Notes: generated from the letters alone by a model not told the origin. Positions 50,318 to 58,609 are shown, numbered from the stretch's first letter. The stretch: DNA of 64,000 nucleotides from Defluviimonas salinarum (GCF_026013545.1 NZ_JAPDOG010000002.1:248001-312000), one strand, 5' to 3'. Numbers and translations: made by a program.

Positions 50318-51085
50318 TCACCCGCCGCGCGTCTCGATCCTCAGCAAGTCGCCGCAATGCTTGCAATGCACCGCGTCCGGGTCATGCCGCGTCAGCCCGC
50401 AGCTCGGGCAGGGGTGATGCACGCGCGACGGGGTAAAGACCGCGCCGGCCAGGCGCAGGAACAGCGAGACGCCGACCACCATGATCACCACCGCGGCGAG
50501 CTTTTCCCCCGGCGTGTTCGGTGTCAGGTCGCCATAGCCCGTCGTGGTCAGGGTGGTGACCGTGTAGTAGAGCGAATCCACATAGGCTGCGGAACCGCCG
50601 CGCTCCGCAAAGAACAGGAAGACCGCCGAGGTCGTCACGAAGACGAAGATGACCAGGTTGAGCGACGCCACCAGCGCATCCTCGTGTTCGCGGAAGAACC
50701 GCCAGTCTCTCCGCAGGTCCTGCAACAGGTATTCCGAGTGGCCCAGCCGGATGCCGCGCAGGATGCGCAGGAAGGTGAGGTCGAGACTAAACAGCGGGTC
50801 CAGCAGCAGCGACAGAAGCACCACAAGATCGGCGAGCACATAGATGCGCCCCAGATGGCGCCAGCGGCTGTCGGAGATCCAGAACCTGAAAAGGAAATCG
50901 ACCGCGATCACGAGTGCAAGCGCCGTATTGACCGCGCGTAGCGCCGGCGACGCGGGCAGCGGGACCGAGATGATGAAATAGACGACGGTGGCGAGGTCGA
51001 ACAGGATCAGGCCGTAACGCAGCCGCCGCGCGGCCGGCGACTGGCCGGTGTAGAGTTCGATCACGCGCGCCTTCAGCCGCTCCAT
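50318..51085 (-). CDS. Voltage-gated-type potassium channel with C-terminal zinc ribbon
   Basis: A 255-residue protein with about six membrane spans. S1-S4-like segments are in residues 25-130, with an arginine-bearing segment (LTFLRILRGIRLGHSEYLLQ). The pore follows, with selectivity filter TTTGYGDL in YYTVTTLTTTGYGDLTPNTP and the last span LAAVVIMVVGVSLFLRLAG. The tail carries a two-knuckle zinc ribbon (HPCPSCGLTRHDPDAVHC then KHCGDLL) in place of the usual RCK or cyclic-nucleotide domain. This suggests gating by zinc or redox state, or a fold-stabilising role. Confidence 0.87.
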   Translation of the reverse strand: MERLKARVIELYTGQSPAARRLRYGLILFDLATVVYFIISVPLPASPALRAVNTALALVIAVDFLFRFWISDSRWRHLGRIYVLADLVVLLSLLLDPLFSLDLTFLRILRGIRLGHSEYLLQDLRRDWRFFREHEDALVASLNLVIFVFVTTSAVFLFFAERGGSAAYVDSLYYTVTTLTTTGYGDLTPNTPGEKLAAVVIMVVGVSLFLRLAGAVFTPSRVHHPCPSCGLTRHDPDAVHCKHCGDLLRIETRGG

Positions 51086-51349
51086 GCTGCACTCTCCCTA
51101 TCGGGCCGGATCATGCCGGAGCGCCCGAGACCGCCCGTCAGAGCACAGTACAGATTCCGCTGCCCGCGTCATCGAAATCCTCCGTTGTCGCTGCCGCAAG
51201 CCATTGGCGGAGAGCGGCGATTCACGGCGACCCCGTGCGCGGCAGGAACCGGTGCGAACCTTCGCGTCTCCGCCTCCGGTGCGCGGGGTACCTTGCGGCT
51301 GCGCACCGGGCGGCCGAATATCGGGGCGAACAGTGATGAGGCCGGACAG
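51086..51349. other. Divergent intergenic region without recognisable elements
   Basis: A 264-bp gap between the channel and an acetyltransferase. Several open frames cross it, but none has a ribosome site or family resemblance. I see no hairpin or repeat worth naming. It must contain two divergent promoters. Confidence 0.3.
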
Positions 51350-51832
51350 ATGAACATACGACCAGCCACACCCGACGACGACGACGCCATCTGGGCGATC
51401 CTTCGGCCCGTCATCGAGGCGGGCGATACCTTTGCTGCCGACCCGAGGGGCGGGCGCGAAGGCGCCTTCGCCTACTGGCGCCCGGCCGGTGCCGTCAATT
51501 TCGTCGCCGAATCCGAGGGGCGGGTGCTCGGCACCTCGTATCTCAGGCCGAACCAGAAGGGCGGAGGCGCGCATGTGTGCAATGCCGGCTACTGCACGAC
51601 CGCCGCGGCCCGCGGCAAGGGCGTGGCGCGGGCGCTGCTGGCGCATTCGCTCGATGAAGCTCGCAGGCAGGGATACCGGGCGATGCAGTTCAACTTAGTC
51701 GTCGCCACCAACACCCGTGCCATCGCGATCTGGGAAGGCGCGGGCTTCGCCACCGTCGGGCGGCTCCCCGGCGCCTTCCTGCATCCGCGCGAGGGCTATG
51801 TGGACGCGCTGGTGATGTACCGCGATCTGTGA
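51350..51832 (+). CDS. GNAT-family N-acetyltransferase
   Basis: A 160-residue acetyltransferase, start ATG 51350 (MNIRPATPDDDDAIWAILRP, the classic GNAT opening). The acetyl-CoA loop region is NAGYCTTAAARGKGVARALL (R-G-K-G-V/A), then EARRQGYRAMQFNLVVATNT and AIAIWEGAGFATVGRLPGAF. It resembles uncharacterised L-amino acid N-acyltransferases (MnaT-like group). Longer upstream starts lack GNAT features. Confidence 0.85.
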   Translation: MNIRPATPDDDDAIWAILRPVIEAGDTFAADPRGGREGAFAYWRPAGAVNFVAESEGRVLGTSYLRPNQKGGGAHVCNAGYCTTAAARGKGVARALLAHSLDEARRQGYRAMQFNLVVATNTRAIAIWEGAGFATVGRLPGAFLHPREGYVDALVMYRDL

Positions 51833-51874
51833 CAGGGTGCGGGCCATGACAAATTCCCCCGAAAGGCAGTCCTG

Positions 51875-52591
51875 ATGGCGCGCGCCGACATTCCGCTTCT
51901 GGCCGTCCTCATCGACGCCGACAACGTCGTCGCCCGGCATGCCGAGGCGATATTGAAGGAGATCACCGCCTATGGCGAACCGGCGCTGCGCCGGGTCTAT
52001 GGCGACTGGTCCAATCCCCAGCTTGGCGGCTGGAAGGAGAAGGCGCGGGCGCTCGGCCTCGTCACCCACCAGCAGTCGGCCAATACCAAGGGCAAGAACG
52101 CGAGCGACATCGGCCTCGTGATCGACGCGATGGACATCCTCCATGCCGGCAAGTTCGACGGCTTCGTCCTGGTCTCGTCCGACAGCGACTTCACGCGGCT
52201 CGCGAGCCGGATCCGCGAGGACGGGCTCGAGGTGATCGGCATCGGCGAGGCGAAGACCCCCGAGGCCCTGCGCAACGTGTGCAACCGCTTCGTCTTCATC
52301 GAGAACATCGTCGAGGAGGAGCCGCCCGCGAAGGGCGCCGCCGCACCGAAGTCGGAGGCCAAGCGGCCGCCGATCGAGGCGATCGACCTGATCGTCAAGG
52401 CGATGGACAAGATCGACCAGGAGGACGACTGGTATCTCCTCGGCCTCATCGGCCAGCGCATCACCGCCGACAATCCCGATTTCGACACCCGGACCTACGG
52501 CAAGCGCAAGCTTTCGGACCTCGTCACAGACCTGAAGCGCTTCGAGACCAAGCGCGAGGGCAACCACGTCTACGTGCGGCGGGTGGACTAG
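51875..52591 (+). CDS. NYN-domain ribonuclease-like protein with OST-HTH/LOTUS domain
   Basis: A 238-residue protein. The N-terminal NYN (PIN-like) nuclease domain spans about residues 8-150, with acidic residues in LLAVLIDADNVVARHAE, KNASDIGLVIDAMDIL and FVLVSSDSDFTRLASRIRED. The C-terminal OST-HTH/LOTUS domain (about 165-235: AIDLIVKAMDKIDQEDDWYL, LIGQRITADNPDFDTRTYGK, LVTDLKRFETKREGNHVYVR) is known from RNA-binding proteins such as Oskar and MARF1. It probably processes or degrades specific RNAs. Its stop overlaps the converging tetR stop by four bases. Confidence 0.9.
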   Translation: MARADIPLLAVLIDADNVVARHAEAILKEITAYGEPALRRVYGDWSNPQLGGWKEKARALGLVTHQQSANTKGKNASDIGLVIDAMDILHAGKFDGFVLVSSDSDFTRLASRIREDGLEVIGIGEAKTPEALRNVCNRFVFIENIVEEEPPAKGAAAPKSEAKRPPIEAIDLIVKAMDKIDQEDDWYLLGLIGQRITADNPDFDTRTYGKRKLSDLVTDLKRFETKREGNHVYVRRVD

Positions 52592-53220
52592 GGGCGCTTG
52601 ACGCCGTAGCGGGCGAGGAACATCTCGACCGCCCCCTTGGCCACACGCTCGCGGTCGGCCCGCGTGAAGTCGCGTTTGATGCCGAAGCTCACCAGCGTGA
52701 AGATGTCGGCCTTGCAAAGCTCGGCGAACTGGTCGGCGGCGAGATAAACGTCCTCGATCGCGAGTTCGCCGCGCGCCACCGCGCCGTTGAAATAGGCCGC
52801 GAGACGCTCGCGCACCCGTGCCGGGCCGCTTTCATAGAACTGTCGGCCGAGCTCGGGAAAGCGCTCGGCCTCGGCGATGCAGATGCGGAAGACGGCGCGG
52901 CCGATCTCCGAGACCGAGAAGTCGATGATCCGCCGCGCGGCTTCGGGCAGGACGCATTCCGGCGGCGCGGTGAGGTTGGCGAGCGCCTCGGCCTCCTGCT
53001 GCTGGCGGTGGCATTCGCCCTTGGCGACCTCGATGAAGAGGATCCGCTTGTCCGGGAAGTAGCTGTAGAGCGTGGCCTTGGAAACGCCCGCCTCGGCGGC
53101 GATGTCGTCGACGCTCGCGCCGTCGAATCCGTCGCGCAGAAAGACCTTCCGGGCGCCTTCGAGCACCTGGTCGAACTTGCGGCCGCGTTTGACGGTCACG
53201 GCTTCGGGTGTCGCTACCAT
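52588..53220 (-). CDS. TetR/AcrR-family transcriptional regulator
   Basis: A 210-residue regulator. The N-terminal HTH (residues 15-60) reads FDQVLEGARKVFLRDGFDGA, SVDDIAAEAGVSKATLYSYF, PDKRILF. The C-terminal ligand domain resembles the TetR_C_7/AefR-like group (PEAARRIIDFSVSEIGRAVF, YFNGAVARGELAIEDVYLAA). Three similar operator-like sites occur 300 bp away between the next two genes, a natural target. It is on the same strand as, and 103 bp downstream of, the small exported-protein gene. Confidence 0.88.
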   Translation of the reverse strand: MVATPEAVTVKRGRKFDQVLEGARKVFLRDGFDGASVDDIAAEAGVSKATLYSYFPDKRILFIEVAKGECHRQQQEAEALANLTAPPECVLPEAARRIIDFSVSEIGRAVFRICIAEAERFPELGRQFYESGPARVRERLAAYFNGAVARGELAIEDVYLAADQFAELCKADIFTLVSFGIKRDFTRADRERVAKGAVEMFLARYGVKRP

Positions 53221-53282
53221 TCTTCTCCTCCGGGCCCGGATGATAGACCGCGCCGCATCGCGGCGGCAAGGCGGGGAGGGGC

Positions 53283-53306
53283 GCGACGGGCGGGATCGCC
53301 CGTCGC
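53283..53306 (-). terminator. Stem-loop after the small exported-protein gene
   Basis: GCGACGGGCG (53283-53292) pairs perfectly with CGCCCGTCGC (53297-53306) with a four-base loop. It lies between the stop of the small gene and tetR. No T run is present on the minus strand, so it may only weaken read-through into tetR. Confidence 0.5.
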
Positions 53307-53323
53307 GGCGTCGAAGCGATGCA

Positions 53324-53506
53324 TCAGCCGCCTTGCACGCAGGACGTGCCGGAAGGCGACGTGATGGTTGCGCAGCCGCGCGTGGTCTCGGTCGGTGCGG
53401 TCGGAAAGTCGAGCCGCGGCAGGTCGACGGAGAAGCCGAAGGCGAGGCTGGGCGTGGCTGTCAGGACAAAGGCGAAGGCGGCAAGTGCGGGGCGGAAACG
53501 GGGCAT
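53324..53506 (-). CDS. Small exported protein (60 residues)
   Basis: A 60-residue protein. The signal peptide MPRFRPALAAFAFVLTATPS ends near SLAF, leaving a mature peptide of about 37 residues, FSVDLPRLDFPTAPTETTRG then CATITSPSGTSCVQGG, with two cysteines that could form a disulfide. GGAGAG precedes the ATG at 53506. Its promoter region (TTGTAT, 17 bases, TAGAAA on the minus strand) contains operator-like sites, so it is probably repressed by the nearby TetR protein. No family recognised. Confidence 0.65.
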   Translation of the reverse strand: MPRFRPALAAFAFVLTATPSLAFGFSVDLPRLDFPTAPTETTRGCATITSPSGTSCVQGG

Positions 53507-53518
53507 CGAATCTCTCCG

Positions 53519-53601
53519 AACTGAACGGTTTCGTTTCGTGGGTATTTTCTAAACTGATACGTTCAGATATACAAGAAATAAATGAACCAAACCGTTCAGT
53601 T
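53519..53601. promoter_or_regulatory. Three TetR-type operator candidates between the small exported gene and mbfA
   Basis: AACTGAACGGTTT (53519-53531) and its exact reverse complement AAACCGTTCAGTT (53589-53601) flank CTGATACGTTCAG (53554-53566), an imperfect palindrome built of the same CTGAAC/GTTCAG halves. The central site falls in the spacer of a minus-strand promoter (TTGTAT/TAGAAA). The region is AT-rich compared with its surroundings. Binding by the nearby TetR protein is inferred. Confidence 0.65.
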
Positions 53602-53672
53602 CATGCATAACACCCCGTCTTGCCGCCCCCGCCGCCGCCGCCTAGGTTGATCCCGTTCCAGAGGAGTGTGTC

Positions 53673-54650
53673 ATGATCCCCGGCCTCGCCAACCGCCGCA
53701 GATTCTCGGACCTGAGCGAGCAGGAAGTGCTCGCGCTCGCGATCTCGTCGGAGGAGGACGATGCGCGGATTTACCGGACCTATGCCGAGAGGCTGCGCAC
53801 CGACTATCCCGCCTCGGCCGAGATCTTCGAGGCGATGGCGCGCGAGGAGGACAAGCACCGCCACTGGCTGATCGAGCGCCACCGCGCCCGGTTCGGCGAG
53901 GTCATCCCGCTCATTCGCCGCGAGCATGTGGCCGGGTTCTACGCCCGTCGGCCGGTCTGGCTGGTGGAAAACCTCGGGCTCGAGCGAATGCGGACCGAGG
54001 CCGAGGCGATGGAGCGCGAGGCCGAGGCCTTCTACCGCCGTGCCGCCGCCGCGACGCAGGACGCCGAGACGCGCAAGCTTCTCGGCGATCTCGCGGCCGC
54101 CGAGGCCAAGCACGAGAAGAAGGCGGGCGACCTCGCCGAGACGCATCTCGATGCCGAGGCACGGGGCGAGGAGGACCGCGCCGCGCACCGGCAGTTCCTG
54201 CTGACCTGGGTGCAGCCGGGGCTTGCCGGGCTGATGGACGGTTCGGTCTCCACTCTCGCGCCGATCTTCGCCACCGCGTTTGCGACGCATGACCCGCACA
54301 CGACGCTGCTCGTCGGGCTTGCCGCCTCGGTCGGCGCCGGCATCTCGATGGGTTTCACCGAGGCGGTCCATGACGATGGCGTCCTTTCGGGGCGCGGCGC
54401 GCCGTGGAAGCGCGGCGTCGCCTCGGGGGTGATGACGGCGCTCGGAGGGCTCGGCCATGCGCTGCCTTATCTCATCCCGGATTTCTGGACCGCGACCGCC
54501 ATTGCCATCGCCGTGGTCTTCGTCGAGCTCTGGGCGATCGTCTGGATCCAGAACCGCTTCATGGAGACGCCGTTCTTCCGCGCCACCTTCCAGGTCGTGC
54601 TCGGCGGCGCGCTGGTCTTCGCGGCGGGCGTGCTGATCGGCGGCGGATAG
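53673..54650 (+). CDS. mbfA: Membrane-bound ferritin MbfA (ferritin-like domain fused to VIT1/CCC1 transporter)
   Basis: A 325-residue fusion. The N-terminal ferritin-like/erythrin domain (residues 1-165) carries iron-ligand patterns in ISSEEDDARIYRTYAERLRT, EAMAREEDKHRHWLIERHRA, RTEAEAMEREAEAFYRRAAA and AAAEAKHEKKA. The C-terminal VIT1-type part (about 180-325) has WVQPGLAGLMDGSVSTLAPI and GLAASVGAGISMGFTEAVHD with four to five spans. In Agrobacterium and Bradyrhizobium MbfA exports iron and protects from peroxide stress. Those genes are Irr-controlled, whereas here TetR-type sites lie upstream. Confidence 0.92.
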   Translation: MIPGLANRRRFSDLSEQEVLALAISSEEDDARIYRTYAERLRTDYPASAEIFEAMAREEDKHRHWLIERHRARFGEVIPLIRREHVAGFYARRPVWLVENLGLERMRTEAEAMEREAEAFYRRAAAATQDAETRKLLGDLAAAEAKHEKKAGDLAETHLDAEARGEEDRAAHRQFLLTWVQPGLAGLMDGSVSTLAPIFATAFATHDPHTTLLVGLAASVGAGISMGFTEAVHDDGVLSGRGAPWKRGVASGVMTALGGLGHALPYLIPDFWTATAIAIAVVFVELWAIVWIQNRFMETPFFRATFQVVLGGALVFAAGVLIGGG

Positions 54651-54658
54651 GGGGCGCG

Positions 54659-55354
54659 ATGTATTCCAAGGACCAGCTCCGCTACGAGCCGCTGCCGCTC
54701 CCGGACCGGGTGGAACTGCCGGAGGCCGAGGCGCTGAAGGCGGCCGAGGCGTTCCGCGCCTACATGGCCCAGCGCCACACGGTGCGCGACTTCCGCCCCG
54801 ATCCGGTGCCCGAAGCGGTGATCGCGGCCTCTGTCGCGGCCGCCGGCACCGCGCCCTCGGGGGCCAATCACCAGCCCTGGCATTTCGTCGCCATCGCCGA
54901 TCCGGCGATGAAGGCCGAGATCCGCGCCGCCGCCGAGGCCGAGGAGGAGAGCTTCTACGCCGGCGGTGGCGGCGAGGAATGGCTGAAGGCGCTGGAGCCG
55001 ATCGGCACCGGCGCCTCCAAGCCGCATCTGGAGATCGCGCCCTGGCTGATCGTTGTCTTCGCGCAGCGCTACGGCGTCACGAAGGAGGGTGAGCGTTACA
55101 AGAACTACTACGTCCCCGAGAGCGTCGGCATTGCCACCGGTCTCCTGATCGCGGCGCTGCACCATGCCGGGCTCTCGGCCCTGACCCACACGCCCAACCC
55201 GATGCGGTTCCTGAATGCGCTCTGCGACCGGCCGGAGAGCGAGAAACCGGTGATGATCCTCGCGGTCGGCCATCCGGCGGCGGAGGCGACCGTGCCGGCG
55301 GCGGCGAAGATCAAGAAGCCGCTCGCCGAGATCCTGACCGTGCGGCGCGGCTGA
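54659..55354 (+). CDS. Nitroreductase-family flavoprotein resembling iodotyrosine deiodinase
   Basis: A 231-residue FMN enzyme. The FMN-binding RHTVRDFRPDPVPEAVI and GTAPSGANHQPWHFVAIAD are typical of the nitroreductase fold. The insert region carries Glu96, Tyr100 and Lys121. This spacing equals that of the substrate-closing triad Glu157/Tyr161/Lys182 of human iodotyrosine deiodinase. The C-terminal half (YKNYYVPESVGIATGLLIAA then LHHAGL, EKPVMILAVGHPAAEATVP, KKPLAEIL) also matches that family. It may reductively dehalogenate halotyrosines or similar phenols. It starts 8 bp after mbfA. Confidence 0.8.
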   Translation: MYSKDQLRYEPLPLPDRVELPEAEALKAAEAFRAYMAQRHTVRDFRPDPVPEAVIAASVAAAGTAPSGANHQPWHFVAIADPAMKAEIRAAAEAEEESFYAGGGGEEWLKALEPIGTGASKPHLEIAPWLIVVFAQRYGVTKEGERYKNYYVPESVGIATGLLIAALHHAGLSALTHTPNPMRFLNALCDRPESEKPVMILAVGHPAAEATVPAAAKIKKPLAEILTVRRG

Positions 55355-55396
55355 GGTGCTGGCTACCGTCCGCGGCCCGTGCTAGGCGCGACGGCG

Positions 55397-56326
55397 ATGC
55401 TTGCGATCTTTCTCAAGACCTTGCCCTTCTTCGCGCTGATCGGCCTTGGCTGGGCCGCCGGGCGCGTGCGGGTCTTTCCCGAGGCCGCGAGCGAGTGGCT
55501 GACGCGCTTCGTTTTCTACTTCGCGCTCTCGGCGATGCTGTTCCGCTTCGCCGCGACCCTGCCGCTCGCCGAGATTTTCGACGCGCGGTTCGCGGCGGCC
55601 TATCTCGCCGGCTGCCTCGCGGTCTATCTCCTCGCCACGCTCGTCGCGCGGACCCGCGGCCGGCCGGCGACCGAGGCCGCGGTCGAGGCGCAATGCGCGG
55701 TGATCGGCAACACCGGCTTTCTCGGCGTGCCGATGCTGACCGCGATCCTCGGGCCGAAAGCGGCGGGGCCGGTGCTCATGGTGCTTGCGATCGACCTCAT
55801 CGTCTTTTCGAGCCTGATCACCCTCATCATCACCGCCTCGCGCGAGGGCAAGGTCTCGCCGCGCATCGGGGGCGCGCTGGCGCTCGGCCTGATGAAGAAC
55901 CCGATGATCGTTTCGATGGCTGCGGGCATGGCCTTTTCGGCCGCGCGCCTGCCGCTGCCTGCGCCGGCCGAGGAGTTCCTGGCACTCCTCGGCGCGGCGG
56001 CCACGCCTTGCGCACTTTTCGCGATCGGCGCCTCGCTCGTGTCCAAAACGGCCGAAAGGATGTCTGTTGCGGTCTGGCTTTCCACCGCGAAGCTGGTACT
56101 GCATCCCTTGGCGGTGGCCGTCGCGGCGCTTCTCGTCTTCGGGGTGGAGCCCGAGGCGGCGGGGGTGATGATCGCGGCGGCGGCCCTGCCGGTGGCGGGG
56201 AATGTCTACATCCTCGCCCGCCATTACGGGGTCGCGCCGCAGCGCGTCTCGGCCTCGATCCTGATTTCCACGATGGCAAGCATCGTGACGGTTTCACTGG
56301 TGATCGGCTGGATCACCGGCGCGTAA
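55397..56326 (+). CDS. AEC-family transporter
   Basis: A 309-residue auxin-efflux-carrier-type protein with about 10 spans (TLPFFALIGLGWAAGRVRVF, LTRFVFYFALSAMLFRFAA, AAYLAGCLAVYLLATLVA, CAVIGNTGFLGVPMLTAILG, VLMVLAIDLIVFSSLITLII). The NTGFLGVPM crossover and late VMIAAALPVAGNVYILARHY are characteristic. These carriers move organic acids or malonate-like anions. It is followed 12 bp later by fghA and may share its transcript. Confidence 0.87.
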   Translation: MLAIFLKTLPFFALIGLGWAAGRVRVFPEAASEWLTRFVFYFALSAMLFRFAATLPLAEIFDARFAAAYLAGCLAVYLLATLVARTRGRPATEAAVEAQCAVIGNTGFLGVPMLTAILGPKAAGPVLMVLAIDLIVFSSLITLIITASREGKVSPRIGGALALGLMKNPMIVSMAAGMAFSAARLPLPAPAEEFLALLGAAATPCALFAIGASLVSKTAERMSVAVWLSTAKLVLHPLAVAVAALLVFGVEPEAAGVMIAAAALPVAGNVYILARHYGVAPQRVSASILISTMASIVTVSLVIGWITGA

Positions 56327-56338
56327 GAAAGGAAGACC

Positions 56339-57172
56339 ATGCAGACGGTTTCGGAAAACAAGTCCTTCGGCGGCATCCAGGGGGTCTACAGCCACGCCTC
56401 CGACGCCTGCGGCTGCGACATGACCTTTGGCCTCTTCCTGCCCGAACAGGCGGCGGAGGGGCCGGTGCCGGTGCTGTGGTACCTCTCGGGTCTGACCTGC
56501 ACCCATGAGAACGCGATGGTGAAAGCCGGCGCGCAGGCCTGGGCTGCCGAGGCCGGCATCGCGCTCGTCTTCCCCGACACCTCCCCCCGCGGCGAGGGCG
56601 TGGCCGACGACGAGGCCTATGACCTCGGCAAGGGCGCTGGCTTCTACGTCAACGCGACTGAGAAACCCTGGGCGCCGCATTTCCGGATGTGGGATTACGT
56701 CACCGAGGAACTGCCGAACATCATCACCGCGAACTTCGCCATCGCCGAGGATCGCCAGGCGATCACCGGCCATTCGATGGGCGGGCATGGCGCGCTGACC
56801 ATGGCGATGCGGCTGCCGGGGCGGTTCCGCTCGGTCTCGGCCTTCGCGCCGATCGCGCATCCGAGCCAGTCGGACTGGGGCCGGAAGCAGCTCGCCGCCT
56901 ATCTCGGCGCCGACGAGAGCCTCTGGGCGCCGCACGATTCGACGCTCCTGATGAAGCGCCTCGGCTTCGACGGGCCGGTGCTGATCGACCAGGGTTCCAA
57001 GGACCAGTTCCTCGAGCTTCTGAAGCCCGAGGCGCTGGCGCAGGCGATGATGGAGCGGCGCCAGAACGGTACCTTCCGGATGCAGCCGGGCTATGACCAC
57101 AGCTACTTCTTCGTCTCGAGCTTCATGCACGACCACATCGCCTTCCATGCCGAGGCGCTCTACGGGAACTGA
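56339..57172 (+). CDS. fghA: S-formylglutathione hydrolase
   Basis: A 277-residue esterase-D-type alpha/beta hydrolase releasing formate and glutathione from S-formylglutathione. The start MQTVSENKSFGGIQGVYSHA, VLWYLSGLTCTHENAMVKAG (oxyanion region), and nucleophile Ser in AITGHSMGGHGALTMAMRLP are diagnostic. The catalytic His is in QPGYDHSYFFVSSFMHDHI. It follows the AdhC step of the same pathway (gene at 47496) and sits 3 bp before sthA. Confidence 0.95.
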   Translation: MQTVSENKSFGGIQGVYSHASDACGCDMTFGLFLPEQAAEGPVPVLWYLSGLTCTHENAMVKAGAQAWAAEAGIALVFPDTSPRGEGVADDEAYDLGKGAGFYVNATEKPWAPHFRMWDYVTEELPNIITANFAIAEDRQAITGHSMGGHGALTMAMRLPGRFRSVSAFAPIAHPSQSDWGRKQLAAYLGADESLWAPHDSTLLMKRLGFDGPVLIDQGSKDQFLELLKPEALAQAMMERRQNGTFRMQPGYDHSYFFVSSFMHDHIAFHAEALYGN

Positions 57173-57175
57173 GCC

Positions 57176-58609
57176 ATGTCGCAGTACGATCTGATCATCA
57201 TCGGCTCCGGTCCGGCCGGGAAGGCGGCGGCGATCCAGGCCGGCAAGCTCAAGCGCAAGGTGCTGGTCGTGGACCGCAAGGATCGCCTCGGCGGCGTCTC
57301 GGTCCATACCGGCACGATCCCCTCGAAGACTCTGCGCGAGACCGTCCTCAACCTCTCAGGCTGGCGCGAGCGGTCGTTCTACGGCCTTTCCTACCGGGTG
57401 AAGGAGGACATCAGCTCCGACGACCTCAAGAACCGGCTCCACAAGACGCTCGACTACGAGGTCGACGTGCTGGAGCACCAGTTCAATCGCAACCATGTCG
57501 AAACGCTGCTCGGCTCGGCGAAGTTCATCGGCCCACAGAAGATCGAGGTGGCGACCCAGGCAGGAGAGACGGTACAGCTTACCGCCGACAAGTTCCTGAT
57601 CGCCACCGGCACCAAGACCTACCGGCCGAAGGACGTGCCCTTCAACGGGCGGACCGTGGTGGACAGCGACGAGTTCCTCGAACTCGGCCAGTTGCCGCGC
57701 TCGCTCTGCGTCATCGGCGCCGGCGTGATCGGGGTCGAATATGCGACGATGTTCACCGTGCTCGACGTCCGGGTGACGCTGATCGAGCCGCGCGAGAGCT
57801 TCCTTGACTTCATCGACCGCTACACGATCCAGGAATTCACCCATCAGGTCCGCGAGAACGGGCTCGACCTGAGGCTCGGATCGGCGATCGAGAAGATCGA
57901 GGACGCGGACACCCATGTCGAGGTGAGCCTCGCCAATGGCCGCCATGTGCGGACCGAGATGCTGCTCTACGCTGCCGGCCGGAACGGCGCGACCGACGCG
58001 CTGAACCTCGCGGCGGTGGGACTCGAGACCGACCATCGCGGGCGGCTTACGGTGGACCGCAAGACCTACCAGACCGCGGTGCCGCATATCTATGCCGCCG
58101 GCGACGTGATCGGCCACCCGTCGCTCGCCTCCACCTCGCTGCAGCAGGGCCGGGTCGCGGCCTGCCACGCGCTCGAAACGCCGACGCTGCCGGAAAGCCC
58201 GTGGTTCCCCTACGGGATCTACTCGGTGCCCGAGATTTCCACCTGCGGCATGTCCGAGGAAGAGGCGCAAGGCCGGGGCATCCCCTACGAGGTCGGCATC
58301 GCGAGGTTTCGCGAAACCTCGCGCGGCCACATCATGGGTCTTGAGCACGGGATGCTGAAGATGCTCGTCAGCCTCAAGACGCGGCGGCTCCTCGGTGTGC
58401 AGATCGTCGGCGAAGGTGCGACCGAGCTCATCCACATCGCTCAGGCGGTCTTGAACCTGAAGGGCACGGTCGACTATTTCGTCGAGAACACCTTCAACTA
58501 CCCGACGCTCGCCGAGGCCTACCGAATCGCCGGGCTCGACGCCTTCAACCGGATGCCGATCCCGGAGGAATACAAGGTGCCGCGCACGAAGGCGAAGGCC
58601 AAGCCGTGA
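57176..58609 (+). CDS. sthA: Soluble NAD(P)+ transhydrogenase
   Basis: A 477-residue flavoprotein of the pyridine nucleotide-disulfide oxidoreductase fold. The FAD site is [20 protein letters not shown]. As expected for SthA, the redox-disulfide position has no cysteine pair ([20 protein letters not shown]). The second nucleotide site is [20 protein letters not shown], with [19 protein letters not shown] and a C-terminal dimer domain ([20 protein letters not shown]). It balances NADH and NADPH and directly follows fghA, linking formaldehyde oxidation to cofactor balance (inference). Confidence 0.93.
   Translation: MSQYDLIIIGSGPAGKAAAIQAGKLKRKVLVVDRKDRLGGVSVHTGTIPSKTLRETVLNLSGWRERSFYGLSYRVKEDISSDDLKNRLHKTLDYEVDVLEHQFNRNHVETLLGSAKFIGPQKIEVATQAGETVQLTADKFLIATGTKTYRPKDVPFNGRTVVDSDEFLELGQLPRSLCVIGAGVIGVEYATMFTVLDVRVTLIEPRESFLDFIDRYTIQEFTHQVRENGLDLRLGSAIEKIEDADTHVEVSLANGRHVRTEMLLYAAGRNGATDALNLAAVGLETDHRGRLTVDRKTYQTAVPHIYAAGDVIGHPSLASTSLQQGRVAACHALETPTLPESPWFPYGIYSVPEISTCGMSEEEAQGRGIPYEVGIARFRETSRGHIMGLEHGMLKMLVSLKTRRLLGVQIVGEGATELIHIAQAVLNLKGTVDYFVENTFNYPTLAEAYRIAGLDAFNRMPIPEEYKVPRTKAKAKP

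Noticed and set aside
53545-53560. Irr-type iron control element (TTCTAAA half-site) upstream of mbfA
   Set aside because: Only one half of the TTTAGAA/TTCTAAA element is present. The region is better explained by the repeated CTGAAC/GTTCAG sites.
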